DNA of 62,310 bases, taken from assembly GCA_036399695.1 (NCBI GenBank), contig DASWMP010000357.1, positions 1 to 62,310 of the forward strand, written 5' to 3'. The position numbers and the translations under genes are program-made. The notes under the pieces are model-generated. The model made no database searches and was not told the DNA's origin. It worked only from the letters and a program-made list of their open reading frames with translations. Position 1 is the stretch's first letter, and each line of letters begins with the position of its first letter. This document shows, in pieces, positions 14,630 through 23,946 of this stretch. The DNA comes from DASVEE01 sp036399695 (GTDB taxonomy: Bacteria > Acidobacteriota > Thermoanaerobaculia > Gp7-AA8).

Positions 14630-15211
14630 ATGAAACACCTGAGCGATCAGGAGCTCATGCGAATCGTTCAGGCGGGTGACTACTCCCCGGCCTCAGAAAT
14701 CTACGACCGCTACAGCGGCCGGATCTACAACTTCGCATTTCGATTCTTGAAGAATGCTGAAGCGGCCGAGGATGCGACGCAGGAAGTATTCGTCAAGATG
14801 ATCAAGCACGCCAACCAGTTCAACGGAGATGCAAAGCTGTCCACCTGGCTCTTCTCCATCACAGCCAACTGGTGCCGCGACTACCTCCGGAAGGCGGACA
14901 ACAAGACGAAGGAATCGGATGAGGTGCTGCTGACCCTTCCGGCCTCCGCCGAGAACTCTCCCGACCGGAACCTGGAGCAGCGGGAGAACGAGATCCGCGT
15001 TCGCCGTGCCCTCCAGGAACTGACTGCCGAACAACGAGAAGCGATCCTGCTCTCACGCTACCAGGGACTGTCGTACGCGGAGATCGCCCAGATCGCCGGC
15101 TGTTCCGAGGGCGCCGTGAAGACGCGGGTATTTCGCGCGATGGAAACATTGAAAAAGACGCTCGCGAACGATGCGGGCGGAGGTGCCCGATGGCCGATTG
15201 CAGTGCGCTGA
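14630..15211 (+). CDS. RNA polymerase sigma-70 family (ECF/RpoE-like) factor
   Basis: A 193-residue sigma factor. Region 2 spans about 10-80 (FRFLKNAEAAEDATQEVFVK, the DAxD-like core-binding segment) and region 4 about 130-185 (LSYAEIAQIAGCSEGAVKTRVFRAM, the helix-turn-helix). I chose the ATG at 14630 (MKHLSDQEL) because GGGG lies just upstream; the frame further upstream is translated repeat. It overlaps the anti-sigma gene by 22 nt, the usual arrangement for a co-regulated pair. Targets probably include this operon, but no matching promoter motif was identified. Confidence 0.92.
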   Translation: MKHLSDQELMRIVQAGDYSPASEIYDRYSGRIYNFAFRFLKNAEAAEDATQEVFVKMIKHANQFNGDAKLSTWLFSITANWCRDYLRKADNKTKESDEVLLTLPASAENSPDRNLEQRENEIRVRRALQELTAEQREAILLSRYQGLSYAEIAQIAGCSEGAVKTRVFRAMETLKKTLANDAGGGARWPIAVR

Positions 15212-16263
15212 GAGAAAACCTTCCGATGCTGCTCACCGAGTCGCTCGACCCGGGGCGGCGGGAGACCGCTCACGAGCACATCGAGAGCTGCGAAGCCTGT
15301 ACGGCCGAGTGGCTCGCGTACAAGGAAACGTGGCTGATGCTCGACGAGCTGCCGGAAGTCGACGTGCCGGCGCGCGTGAAGCAGCGCTTCCTGGTGGCCA
15401 TCGCCCCGCCCGCGGCCCGTGTCGAGACCCCGGCCAGCGAGACCCCGGCCAACGTCGTCCCCTTCCGCCGCCGTCCCGCCGTGAAGTGGGTCGCGCAGGC
15501 GGCTGCCGTCGCCCTGCTCGCCGGAGGCTCCTACTTTGCGGGTCAGCGTACGACGACGGCTCCGGCCACCGCGCCGCTGACGGCCCAGCAGCAGAACGAA
15601 TCGCCGGCCCGCGTGACCGGCGTCCGTGAGTTCATCCCCGCGGCCTATTCGATCGCCGAGACGCGCGTCCTCGACGCCAGCACCCTCAGCCCGAACATCG
15701 AAGGGCGTCCCGACATCACGAACGTGCAGTTCGTCGATGCCGATCCGACCGACGACAACGCCATCGGCATTACCTTCGACATCACCTCGCGGTGGACCGT
15801 GAAGGGCAGCCCGAACGACAAGAGCATGGTGCGCCTGCTGTCGTACGTCCTGGAGAACGAGGGGCAGAACGCCTCCCCCCGCTCCGACGCCATCGACTGG
15901 GTGCGCCGCACCTACTCCGATCCGCAGTACGCCCACCCGGAGATCGCCAACGCGCTCGCGAAAGTGCTGCGCAACGACGATCACGAAGGGGCGCGCATCA
16001 ACGCCGTCGACACGCTGAAGAACCTCCCGTCCTCCGCCTCCTCGACGGCGCAGACGCGCGAGGCGCTCATCGAAGCGCTCAAGAGCGACCCGAACCCGGC
16101 GGTGCGCATGAAGGCCGTCGACGCGCTGGCGAAGCTCGCCGCCGCCGGCGAGCGGCTCGATCCCGCTGCCGTCGACATGCTCCGCCAGAAGGCGGGGCAG
16201 GAAGGCGAGAACGTCTACGTCCGCGTCAAGGCCGCCGAAGCCCTGGGAAACATCCGTCCGTAA
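15190..16263 (+). CDS. Anti-sigma factor with zinc finger and HEAT repeats
   Basis: 357 residues: an N-terminal ZAS zinc finger (HIESCEAC, the Hx3Cx2C motif near residues 30-37), one membrane helix (about 98-115, VAQAAAVALLAGGSYFAG), and a C-terminal half with HEAT-like repeats (VRMKAVDALAKLAA, VYVRVKAAEALGNI). It probably sequesters the sigma factor encoded directly upstream and senses an envelope signal through the exported HEAT part. It overlaps the sigma gene by 22 nt and abuts the next gene with no gap. Confidence 0.88.
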   Translation: MADCSALRENLPMLLTESLDPGRRETAHEHIESCEACTAEWLAYKETWLMLDELPEVDVPARVKQRFLVAIAPPAARVETPASETPANVVPFRRRPAVKWVAQAAAVALLAGGSYFAGQRTTTAPATAPLTAQQQNESPARVTGVREFIPAAYSIAETRVLDASTLSPNIEGRPDITNVQFVDADPTDDNAIGITFDITSRWTVKGSPNDKSMVRLLSYVLENEGQNASPRSDAIDWVRRTYSDPQYAHPEIANALAKVLRNDDHEGARINAVDTLKNLPSSASSTAQTREALIEALKSDPNPAVRMKAVDALAKLAAAGERLDPAAVDMLRQKAGQEGENVYVRVKAAEALGNIRP

Positions 16264-17853
16264 ATGAACAAACTTCGCACATTCTCGGCCGCGCTCGCGC
16301 TCCTCGTGGCATCGCCGCTCTTCGCGGCGCTGTCGAGGACCAGCAAGCACGAGCGCACGCTGCCGCTCGGCATGGCCGGCACCCTGACGATCCGCACCCA
16401 GATCGGCAGCGTCGAAGTCGTCGGCGTGGATGAGGGCGGCGTGCGCGTCACCGCCATCAAGACGGTGACGGCGCAGAATCCGGACAAAGAGAAAGAGAAA
16501 GCGATCCTGGCGGAAGTCGACCGCATGGTCGAGCTGCAGGACAAGGTCTCGCCCGACGGCCGGAACGCCCTGGTGCAGACGTATGCGCCGAATTCGATGC
16601 GCGGCCGCGGCTGGAAGGTCGAGGTGCGCTACGTCGTCTGGATGCCGCGCACGGCCGACCTGCGTGTCGAGACGCAGGACGCGCAGCAGATCCGCGTGGT
16701 GAACATGATCGGCAACGTCGCCGTGAAGAACTTCTCCGGCACCATCGTGCTGGAGCGCGTCACCGGCGTCACGATGGCGGAGAGCTCGAACGGCGGCATC
16801 GTCTACATGCCGCAGCAGCGCCTCGGCGGCAACGTCACGCTCAAGACCATCAACGGCAACATCGAGGCGATCATCCCCGAAGGCATCGGCTTCCAGTGGA
16901 ACGCCGAAGCGCTGGCCGGCGACTTCCGGACCACCGTGACGGGCGTGCGCGGCCGCGTGGCCGGCTCCGGTTTCCGCGGCAGCGTCAATACGCCCAGCGG
17001 GCCGACGCTGACCACGGCCACGGTAACGGGCAACATCTTCCTGCTCCGCTCCGGAACCCAGGCCGCGTCGGCGAAGTCGCTGCGCCAGATCATCCCGGCC
17101 GCCCCGCAGCCGCCGACGCCCAATGCGTCGCATCCGGACGCCGCCCTGGCCGGACGCCGCGACATGACGCAGCAGTTCGTGCAGGGGCACCTCGAGTTCG
17201 CCACGAGCATCGGTGACATCACGATCAGCGAGCTGCGCGGCGACGCCGTCCTCTCGACCGGCGCCGGCGAGGTCCGCCTCGGTACGGTAACGGGCAGTTG
17301 CCGCGTCACGTCCCTCGGCGGTCCGCTCGAGCTCGGCGACGTCTTCGGCGTCCTCGAAGCGCGGACGAAAGCCGGCGACATCACGGTCCAGGCAGCCCGC
17401 TCCGGCGGCGTCCTCCAGACCGGCGGCGGCATCGTCCGCGTGGTCTATATCGGTGCCCCGATGGTCGTGACCTCGGCCGGAGGCGACATCATCATCCGCC
17501 AGGCCGCCGCCCCCGTGAGCGCCGATACCCGCTCCGGCGACATCGCCATCACCGTCGATCCCAGCTCCCGCGCGCAGCGCATCGGCGCCCGCACGGCCAA
17601 GGGAAACGTGGTGCTCTTCCTCCCGCCCCGCTTCGGCGCGGACGTGGACATCACCGTCCTGACGGATGACGCTAACGCTGCCAACCTCATCGAATCGTCT
17701 TTCGGCGCCCTGACGGTGCAGAAGGAACAGGTAGCCGGCGGCAAGACCCGCCTCCACGCCAGCGGCAAAATCAACGGCGGCGGCGAGCGCATCGAGCTCT
17801 TCGCCGAAGGCGGCGGCGTGCAGATCAAGACGCAGCCGGTGCCCGGACGGTAG
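16264..17853 (+). CDS. DUF4097-type beta-repeat exported protein
   Basis: A 529-residue protein with an N-terminal signal peptide (about 1-22, ending LFAA). It has many short beta-strand repeats of the DUF4097/adhesin-like class (GTLTIRTQIGSVEVVG, GDITISELRGDAVLSTGAGEV, GDIAITVD). These families usually lie next to sigma/anti-sigma genes and form a right-handed beta-helix; function is unknown. The ATG follows the anti-sigma stop directly. Its TAG stop shares its G with the first heptamer of locus I. Confidence 0.85.
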   Translation: MNKLRTFSAALALLVASPLFAALSRTSKHERTLPLGMAGTLTIRTQIGSVEVVGVDEGGVRVTAIKTVTAQNPDKEKEKAILAEVDRMVELQDKVSPDGRNALVQTYAPNSMRGRGWKVEVRYVVWMPRTADLRVETQDAQQIRVVNMIGNVAVKNFSGTIVLERVTGVTMAESSNGGIVYMPQQRLGGNVTLKTINGNIEAIIPEGIGFQWNAEALAGDFRTTVTGVRGRVAGSGFRGSVNTPSGPTLTTATVTGNIFLLRSGTQAASAKSLRQIIPAAPQPPTPNASHPDAALAGRRDMTQQFVQGHLEFATSIGDITISELRGDAVLSTGAGEVRLGTVTGSCRVTSLGGPLELGDVFGVLEARTKAGDITVQAARSGGVLQTGGGIVRVVYIGAPMVVTSAGGDIIIRQAAAPVSADTRSGDIAITVDPSSRAQRIGARTAKGNVVLFLPPRFGADVDITVLTDDANAANLIESSFGALTVQKEQVAGGKTRLHASGKINGGGERIELFAEGGGVQIKTQPVPGR

Positions 17854-18306
17854 TTGGCGGTTGGCGGTACGCACGCTGCGCTCGCTCGCGGTTGGCGGTG
17901 GACACGGAGAACGGCTCCGCCGCGTGGAACCGGTCCCTACCGCCACCCGCGAGCACGCGCAGCGTGCGTACCGCCAACCGTCACCTACCCGGCCTTGCTC
18001 GCGGTTGGCGGTGAAGACGCGCACGCTATGCTCGCGCTAGCGCTCGCTCCCGCGCGAGTGCGTTCCAAGCTCGCGGTGCACCGTCGGATGGCTTCGGCGG
18101 TCTCCACCGCCAACCGCGAGCACGCGCAGCGTGCGTACCGCCAACCGCCAACTACCCCGCCTTGCTCGCGGTTGGCGGTGAAGACGCGCACGCTATGCTC
18201 GCGCTAGCGCTCGCTCCCGCGCGGAGTGCGTTCCACGTCGGATGGCTTCGGCGGTCCCTACCGCCAACCGCGAGCACGCGCAGCGCGCGTACCGCCAACC
18301 GCCAAC
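17853..18306. repeat. Heptamer inverted repeats, locus I (GTTGGCG type), three units
   Basis: A gene-free stretch with three successive inverted repeats whose arms are GTTGGCG/CGCCAAC heptamers, at about 17853-17980, 17993-18152 and 18160-18306. Units two and three are a tandem duplication offset by 167 bp and identical for at least 60 nt. The inner sequence holds further palindromes (CTCGCGCTAGCGCTCG). Confidence 0.85.
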
Positions 18307-18382
18307 TCCCCCCCCATTGCACCAATGTCGGCCCCGCATTAGCATTCGCCGCCTGATGGACAGTTGATCCGGGAGGACATCT

Positions 18383-19117
18383 TTGAAATCGATTATTTAC
18401 GGCGCACTGCTCTTCGCACTCGTCGCGTGCAATTCGGCGGACTCGGGGACTACGGCTGGCACGCAGACGGAAGGCACGTCAACCGCCAGCGATACCGGGA
18501 CGGCCGCGGCCAATACGGAGACCAACAGCACCGCGCCGGCAGCCCAGCCGGTGCAGAAGGAGCAATCAATGAGCGAGTACCAGGACCAGGTAGCGGTGGT
18601 GAAGACCTCCGCCGGGGAGATCGAGATCCGTTTCTTCCCCGACGTCGCCCCGAACCATGTGAAGAACTTCATCGATCTGGCGAAGCAGGGCTTCTATAAC
18701 GGCACGAAGTTCCACCGTGTGATCCCCGGCTTCATGATCCAGGGCGGCGACCCGAACACCAAGAGCGGCGACCCGATGACCTGGGGCATGGGCGGCTCGC
18801 CGAACAAGGTGCGCGCCGAGTTCAACTCGGTTCCGCACAACCGCGGCATCGTCTCGATGGCCCGCTCGCAGGATCCGAACAGCGCCTCGTCGCAGTTCTT
18901 CATCTGCGTCGCCGACGCCGGGTTCCTCGACAACAACTACACCGCCTTCGGGCAGGTGCTGAAGGGGATGGACGTCGCCGACAAGATCGTGAGCGCGAAG
19001 ACCGGACCGCAGGACCGCCCGCTCGAGCCGACAACCATCGAGAGCATCACCTTCCGCGCCGCTACGGACGCCGAGAAGGGCGCGGCTCCGCAGAAGGGCT
19101 CGGCCCCGGCGCAGTGA
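18383..19117 (+). CDS. Cyclophilin-type peptidyl-prolyl isomerase lipoprotein
   Basis: A 244-residue lipoprotein with lipobox LVAC (about 13-16) and a Thr/Ala-rich linker, followed by a cyclophilin domain from about residue 65. Catalytic and binding blocks are present: FHRVIPGFMIQGGD, SMARSQDPNSASSQFFI and the terminal LDNNYTAFGQVLKG. It should catalyse prolyl isomerisation of envelope proteins. The start is TTG at 18383, supported by GGGAGGA 6 nt upstream. It overlaps the next gene by 4 nt. Confidence 0.92.
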   Translation: MKSIIYGALLFALVACNSADSGTTAGTQTEGTSTASDTGTAAANTETNSTAPAAQPVQKEQSMSEYQDQVAVVKTSAGEIEIRFFPDVAPNHVKNFIDLAKQGFYNGTKFHRVIPGFMIQGGDPNTKSGDPMTWGMGGSPNKVRAEFNSVPHNRGIVSMARSQDPNSASSQFFICVADAGFLDNNYTAFGQVLKGMDVADKIVSAKTGPQDRPLEPTTIESITFRAATDAEKGAAPQKGSAPAQ

Positions 19118-20079
19118 CGCTTCCGGACGAGGTCGCGGTCGTCGTCAGCGAGTGGCTCGGCCAGGGCTGGACCGCCCAGCCGCTCGCCGGCGACGCGTCC
19201 GTGCGGGCGTACTTTCGCATTACCCACGGGGGCGAGACCTACATGCTCGCCTACTATCCGGAGGAAGTGCGCCCGCAACTCCGCCGCTTCATGGACGCCT
19301 ACACGGCGGTCTCGCCGAGCGGCCGCATCCCCGCCGTGCTGCACCAGGGAGATTTCGCCGTCCTGCAGCACGACGTGGGCGACCGGACGCTCTTCGACGT
19401 CCTCCACGAGAACCGCGAAGAAGGCATCCGTCTCTACCGGGAGGCCCTGAGCCTGCTGGCCGCTTTCCAGCAGGCCCGCGCCGACGTGAACCCGCCGTTC
19501 ACGGCCGAATCGTTCACGGCCGAACTGGAAATGGCGCGGGAGTACTACGTCGAGCAGCTCATGGGAGCGCCGGCCGAAGGTTTGAAATCAATCTTCGATA
19601 ATCTGTCACGAAAAGTAGCCTCGCATCCGTACGTTTTATGTCATCGCGACTTTCACGGACAAAATCTGCACGTCGTGAATGACACGGTTTACTTGATTGA
19701 TTATCAGGACCTGAGAATGGGTCCGGATACGTACGATCTCGCCTCGCTCCTGCGCGACCGCGGCGTGGCCCGCATCATCGGCGACGAGACGGAGCTCGAG
19801 CTGCTCGACCATTACCGCGGCCTGATCGGCGCGGACGATTCGATCCGCCGCCGCTACTTCGAAACGCTGCTGCAGCGCTCGATCAAGATCCTCGGCACGT
19901 TCTCCAAGCAGCCCATCGTCCGCGGACGCATGCACTACCTCGACTTCATCCCCCCGACCCTCGAGAGCATCCGCCGCTGTCTCGACGAGCTGCCGGAGCT
20001 GGCGGAGCTCGGCGACTTGTTTCCCCTGGACTTTTCACTCGAAGCCGCTCGGGAACGCGCGAGCTCTCTGCAAGAATGA
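19114..20079 (+). CDS. AmgK-like aminosugar kinase (aminoglycoside phosphotransferase fold)
   Basis: A 321-residue kinase of the APH fold. It matches the AmgK subgroup, which phosphorylates MurNAc/GlcNAc at the anomeric position for cell-wall recycling: LAGDASVRAYFRI near the start, the catalytic loop LCHRDFHGQNL (about 171-181) and the metal segment YLIDYQDLRMGPDTYDLASLLRD. The start is GTG overlapping the cyclophilin stop (GTGA). The substrate is inferred from subgroup resemblance; no MurU partner is adjacent. Confidence 0.8.
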   Translation: MTLPDEVAVVVSEWLGQGWTAQPLAGDASVRAYFRITHGGETYMLAYYPEEVRPQLRRFMDAYTAVSPSGRIPAVLHQGDFAVLQHDVGDRTLFDVLHENREEGIRLYREALSLLAAFQQARADVNPPFTAESFTAELEMAREYYVEQLMGAPAEGLKSIFDNLSRKVASHPYVLCHRDFHGQNLHVVNDTVYLIDYQDLRMGPDTYDLASLLRDRGVARIIGDETELELLDHYRGLIGADDSIRRRYFETLLQRSIKILGTFSKQPIVRGRMHYLDFIPPTLESIRRCLDELPELAELGDLFPLDFSLEAARERASSLQE

Positions 20080-20087
20080 CAATACGC

Positions 20088-20140
20088 GTTGTCCGTTGCC
20101 CGTTGTCCGTACGGGCCACGGACAACGGGCAACGGACAAC
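20088..20140. repeat. Perfect heptamer hairpin, locus E (GTTGTCC type)
   Basis: The left arm (20088-20110) and right arm (20118-20140) are perfect 23-bp complements around a 7-nt loop. Each arm is GTTGTCC, GTTGCCC, GTTGTCC plus 2 nt. The stem ends directly at the GAGG ribosome site of the isocitrate dehydrogenase gene, so its folding in mRNA could affect initiation. Confidence 0.92.
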
Positions 20141-20150
20141 GAGGTAAAGA

Positions 20151-21179
<1,029 letters not shown>

Positions 21180-21213
21180 TTGAGCGGCGCCGGCCGGAAG
21201 GTGGGAACGGGTG

Positions 21214-21302
21214 GGTTTTTGGTTTTTGGTTTTCGGTAGAACAGGGCAACCGCAGGCCCCCAGGCGGAGCACCAACAACCAACAACCCAAAACCAACAAC
21301 CC
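21214..21302. repeat. Heptamer inverted repeat, locus F (GTTTTTG/GTTGTTG type)
   Basis: The left arm is GGTTTTT, GGTTTTT, GGTTTTC (21214-21234). The right arm is CCAACAA/CCCAAAA units (21272-21302). The arms pair imperfectly but keep the 7-bp step and the GTT core. Confidence 0.85.
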
Positions 21303-21353
21303 AATACGACACCGACCGTCCCCCATCTCTACCGCTGTCGGCGCCACACTCCC

Positions 21354-21695
21354 ATGTCCCACCTGCGCGACGGCGTTTCCCATTTCAACTCCCACCAGTT
21401 CTGGGAGGCGCATGAGTCGTGGGAGCATCTCTGGCTCGCCGACCGGAGCGCGGAGCGGGAGTTCCTGCAGGGGCTCATTCAACTCGCGGCGGCGTACTAC
21501 CACGTGCGGCGGGGGAACGCCCGGGGGGCGGTGCGGCTGTTCGACGCCGCGCTGCGCCGCCTGGAGCCTTTTCCCGCGCGATTCCGGGACATCGATCGTG
21601 AGGCGGCGGTCGTGACGGCGCGCCGTCACCGGGAGATCGTCGCCGGCGGCGGGAGCGTACCGGATCACGAGTTTCCGCGGCTTTCGATCACGTAA
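21354..21695 (+). CDS. DUF309 domain protein
   Basis: A 113-residue all-helical protein of the DUF309 family. The core motif FNSHQFWEAHESWEHLW (about 11-27) and the FLQGLIQLAAAYYH helix are typical. Function is unknown; the conserved H, E and W residues suggest a ligand or metal site. It lies alone between locus F and the siroheme decarboxylase gene. Confidence 0.85.
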   Translation: MSHLRDGVSHFNSHQFWEAHESWEHLWLADRSAEREFLQGLIQLAAAYYHVRRGNARGAVRLFDAALRRLEPFPARFRDIDREAAVVTARRHREIVAGGGSVPDHEFPRLSIT

Positions 21696-21724
21696 TTTTT
21701 CCATCTCCCCCCTCGGCGGCTCGG

Positions 21725-21730
21725 CTACAA
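21725..21730 (+). promoter_or_regulatory. TACAAT -10-like box upstream of the siroheme decarboxylase gene
   Basis: TACAAT lies about 47 nt before the ATG at 21777, and a GAGGG ribosome site lies between them. It is a plausible conventional promoter; no clear -35 box was assigned. Confidence 0.3.
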
Positions 21731-21776
21731 TCGGCGCTCACCCAATCGGCCATCCTCACGTACTCGAGGGTCAAAA

Positions 21777-22793
21777 ATGCACGAAATCGAACAACGGGAC
21801 CGGGAGCTTCTGAACGCTCTGCAGGGGGAGATTCCGCTCGTCTCGACGCCGTTCGCTGTTCTCGGTCAGAAGCTCGACATGTCCGAGAAAGAAGTGATCA
21901 AGCGGACGGAGCGCCTCAAGAAGGAAGGGATCGTGCGGCAGCTCGCGGCGAACTTCGATTCGCGAGCGCTCGGCTACCGCTCCTGCCTCGTGGCGGCGCG
22001 CGTCAGCCCGGACCGGGTCGACGACGCCGGCGCGATCATCAGCGCTTATCCGGGCGTCACGAAGAACTACCGGCGCAACAACGAGTTCAACCTCTGGTTC
22101 ACGATTCACGTCTCCCCGCTCTCGCAGCTCGGTCTCGAGAAGACCGTCGAGGTTCTCGGCAATGAGGCGGAGTGCCAGATCGTGCGGCCGCTGCCGACGC
22201 TCAAGCTGTTCAAGTCGAGCAGCAACGACGGCGAGTCGCACGCCGAGGGTGACACGCACGAGCCGGTGCAGCTCTCGGCCATGGAGATCGAGTGCGTCCG
22301 TCTGCTGCAGCGCGATCTGCCGCTGCAGCCGCGTCCTTTCGATGCACTGGCCCGCGCCGCGGGATTGGGTGCCGAGGAAGTGCTGGCCGCGGCGCACGCG
22401 CTGCTGAAGCGGGGACAAATCCGCCGCTTCTGCGCGAACGTCACGACGCGCAAGGGAGGCTTCGTCGCCAGCGCCATGGGCGTCTGGATGGTGCCGCAGG
22501 ATCGCGCCGAGGAGTACGGCGTGAAGCTGTCGCAGCACAAGGCGGTGTCGCACTGCTATCTGCGCCCGGTCTACGACGACTGGCCGTACAACCTCTACAC
22601 GACCGTGCACGGCCGCTCGGTGGACGAATGCGAGTCGATCATCAACGACCTCGCCATCGACACCGGTCTGTCACAGAAGCAGGCGCTGTATCCGACGAAG
22701 GAGTACAAGAAGGCACGCATCCAGCTCTTCTCGCACGAAGCCGAGGAGTGGGAAGCGACGCACGCCGGACGCCGCGCCGCCGCCGCCTCGTAG
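21777..22793 (+). CDS. Siroheme decarboxylase, fused AhbA-AhbB-like (Lrp/AsnC fold)
   Basis: 338 residues containing two tandem Lrp/AsnC-like units, each an N-terminal winged helix plus an alpha-beta domain. The first ends with YRRNNEFNLWFTIHV (about 102-116). The second carries HKAVSHCYLRPVYDDWPYNLYTTVHG (about 255-280, with the catalytic-type His). This pattern matches siroheme decarboxylase AhbA and AhbB, which remove acetate carboxyls in the alternative heme pathway. Usually these are separate genes; here they are fused. The ribosome site is GAGGG. No other heme genes are adjacent, and a regulator role cannot be excluded. Confidence 0.82.
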   Translation: MHEIEQRDRELLNALQGEIPLVSTPFAVLGQKLDMSEKEVIKRTERLKKEGIVRQLAANFDSRALGYRSCLVAARVSPDRVDDAGAIISAYPGVTKNYRRNNEFNLWFTIHVSPLSQLGLEKTVEVLGNEAECQIVRPLPTLKLFKSSSNDGESHAEGDTHEPVQLSAMEIECVRLLQRDLPLQPRPFDALARAAGLGAEEVLAAAHALLKRGQIRRFCANVTTRKGGFVASAMGVWMVPQDRAEEYGVKLSQHKAVSHCYLRPVYDDWPYNLYTTVHGRSVDECESIINDLAIDTGLSQKQALYPTKEYKKARIQLFSHEAEEWEATHAGRRAAAAS

Positions 22794-22801
22794 AGCGTTC
22801 A

Positions 22802-22871
22802 ATTTCCGGTTTCCGATTTCCGGGTCCCGGTCTTCTGCCTTTCCGGAAATCGGATCTCGGAAATCGGGAAT
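22802..22871. repeat. Heptamer inverted repeat, locus G (ATTTCCG type)
   Basis: The left arm (22802-22829) has ATTTCCG, GTTTCCG, ATTTCCG. The right arm (22844-22871) has CGGAAAT-type complements. It fits RTTNNNN with a locus-specific TCCG tail and lies directly after the siroheme decarboxylase stop. Confidence 0.88.
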
Positions 22872-22884
22872 CGCCTCTCCCCCC

Positions 22885-23202
22885 ATGTTCGACGCGTTTC
22901 GCGAGCCGCATCCTGCCGAGCGGCTGCGTGCCGCGGCGGTGGCTCCGATTGCGGCGTTTCTCATCGCGCAGTTTTACTTTTCGCTCTACCCGATGCTGCG
23001 AGCCGTGCCGGCGTGGCTCTTCTGGTTGGTCGTACTGATCGTCTTTGCCGGGACCGCGTGGGGGCTCGTGGCGTCGGCGCGGATCGCGGTCCGGCAGCGG
23101 CGTGAGCTCGACTGGCGGGGTATCGCCTGGCTCGTCATCGCCGTCGTGGCGTCGCTGTTCTGCGGTCGGCTCTTTCTCGCGTTAACCTTCCCCTGGCTTT
23201 GA
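22885..23202 (+). CDS. Small three-helix membrane protein
   Basis: 105 residues with three predicted membrane helices (about 16-38, 44-66, 81-103) and basic loops (RQRRELDWR). I do not recognise a family. It starts 13 nt after the locus G repeat, and no ribosome site is evident. Confidence 0.6.
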   Translation: MFDAFREPHPAERLRAAAVAPIAAFLIAQFYFSLYPMLRAVPAWLFWLVVLIVFAGTAWGLVASARIAVRQRRELDWRGIAWLVIAVVASLFCGRLFLALTFPWL

Positions 23203-23326
23203 CGTATCCGACGATCGTCCGTCGAGGCAAGATTTTTTGACAGCCAGCCGCGCGTAAGTCGTTGATTGCGCGTGCGCGACGAGCGGAACGTCGCTTGGAA
23301 CAAGCGCTCTCCGGAAGGAGCGGCGC

Positions 23327-23452
23327 ATGGATCACGAATGGATGGATGAAGACTTCATTCAGGACCTCGACGAGATCGTCAGAAAAGTCGAATCGAAGGA
23401 CCTCACCGGCTGGGAGACGATCGTCTTCGTCATCGGCGAGGCGGAGGATTGA
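23327..23452 (+). CDS. Small acidic hypothetical protein (41 residues)
   Basis: A short frame beginning MDHEWMDEDFIQDLDEIV and ending at TGA. AGGAG lies about 8 nt before the ATG, which supports translation. The product is very acidic. Its 3' end (ATCGTC-TTCGTCATC-GAGGAT) is partly duplicated just downstream at 23470-23503. It precedes a broken antitoxin-like gene, so it may be an antitoxin or the relic of a small addiction operon. Confidence 0.5.
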   Translation: MDHEWMDEDFIQDLDEIVRKVESKDLTGWETIVFVIGEAED

Positions 23453-23509
23453 GGGTGGAGGGCGCTCATCGTCGCGTTTGTCATCGAGACGAAGGAGGAT
23501 TAATGTTGA

Positions 23510-23694
23510 ATGTGATGCGGACCTCAGGACCCCAAAGAAGAAGTTCGCCGCCTGCTCGACACGTTGCCGGATGAAGCGGCATCTACGTCCAGCAGAAGAT
23601 CGAACGAGGGCTCGCTGCTGCCGCGGCGGGAGACTTCATCTCCGGCGAAGAGATCGAGCAGCGGATCGCACGTTGGGCTGGCGCCCGCAACTGA
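23510..23694 (+). pseudogene. Frameshifted antitoxin-like gene remnant
   Basis: One frame reads PKEEVRRLLDTLPDEA. After a frame change the next reads IYVQQKIERGLAAAAAGDF and then SGEEIEQRIARWAGARN before a stop. Together they resemble a small family of addiction-module antitoxins (LPDxATxxD, IYVRQKIExGL, HEEVxRRLARW). The middle segment is missing and the frame is broken, so I call it decayed. No intact toxin frame follows; a minus-strand CDGSH gene overlaps its end. Confidence 0.6.
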
Positions 23695-23698
23695 CGGG

Positions 23699-23935
23699 CT
23701 ACCCCTTCTTCGTGCCGTCGTCCGGCGGGTTCTCCGCTTCCTGCACGGCGGCGATCGCGCCCTGGAAGCCAATCTTGGAGTGGGTACCGTCGCAGAACGG
23801 CTTCATCGTCGAGCCGCCGCACCGGCAGAGGGCGGCCTTCTTCACCGGGACTTCGTTGCCCTGGGCATCGGTGAGCTTGAAGTCGCCTTCGACGATGAGC
23901 GGGCCGTTGTCGCGGATTTTGATCGTGATGGTCAT
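23699..23935 (-). CDS. CDGSH-type iron-sulfur protein
   Basis: A 78-residue protein with one CDGSH iron-sulfur motif, CRCGGSTMKPFCDGTH (about 40-55), the 3Cys-1His ligand set of the family. It begins with ITIKIRDNGPLIVEGDF, the usual bacterial N-terminus. I chose the ATG at 23935 because AGGAG lies 7 nt upstream. The role is probably redox or cluster transfer. It is downstream of the DUF4845-like gene on the same strand, 11 nt apart. Confidence 0.9.
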   Translation of the reverse strand: MTITIKIRDNGPLIVEGDFKLTDAQGNEVPVKKAALCRCGGSTMKPFCDGTHSKIGFQGAIAAVQEAENPPDDGTKKG

Positions 23936-23946
23936 GGGGCTCCTGG

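Noticed and set aside
15058..18024. 988-residue minus-strand frame
   Set aside because: Antisense shadow over the sigma, anti-sigma and DUF4097 genes caused by high GC; composition is typical of such shadows and no domain is seen.
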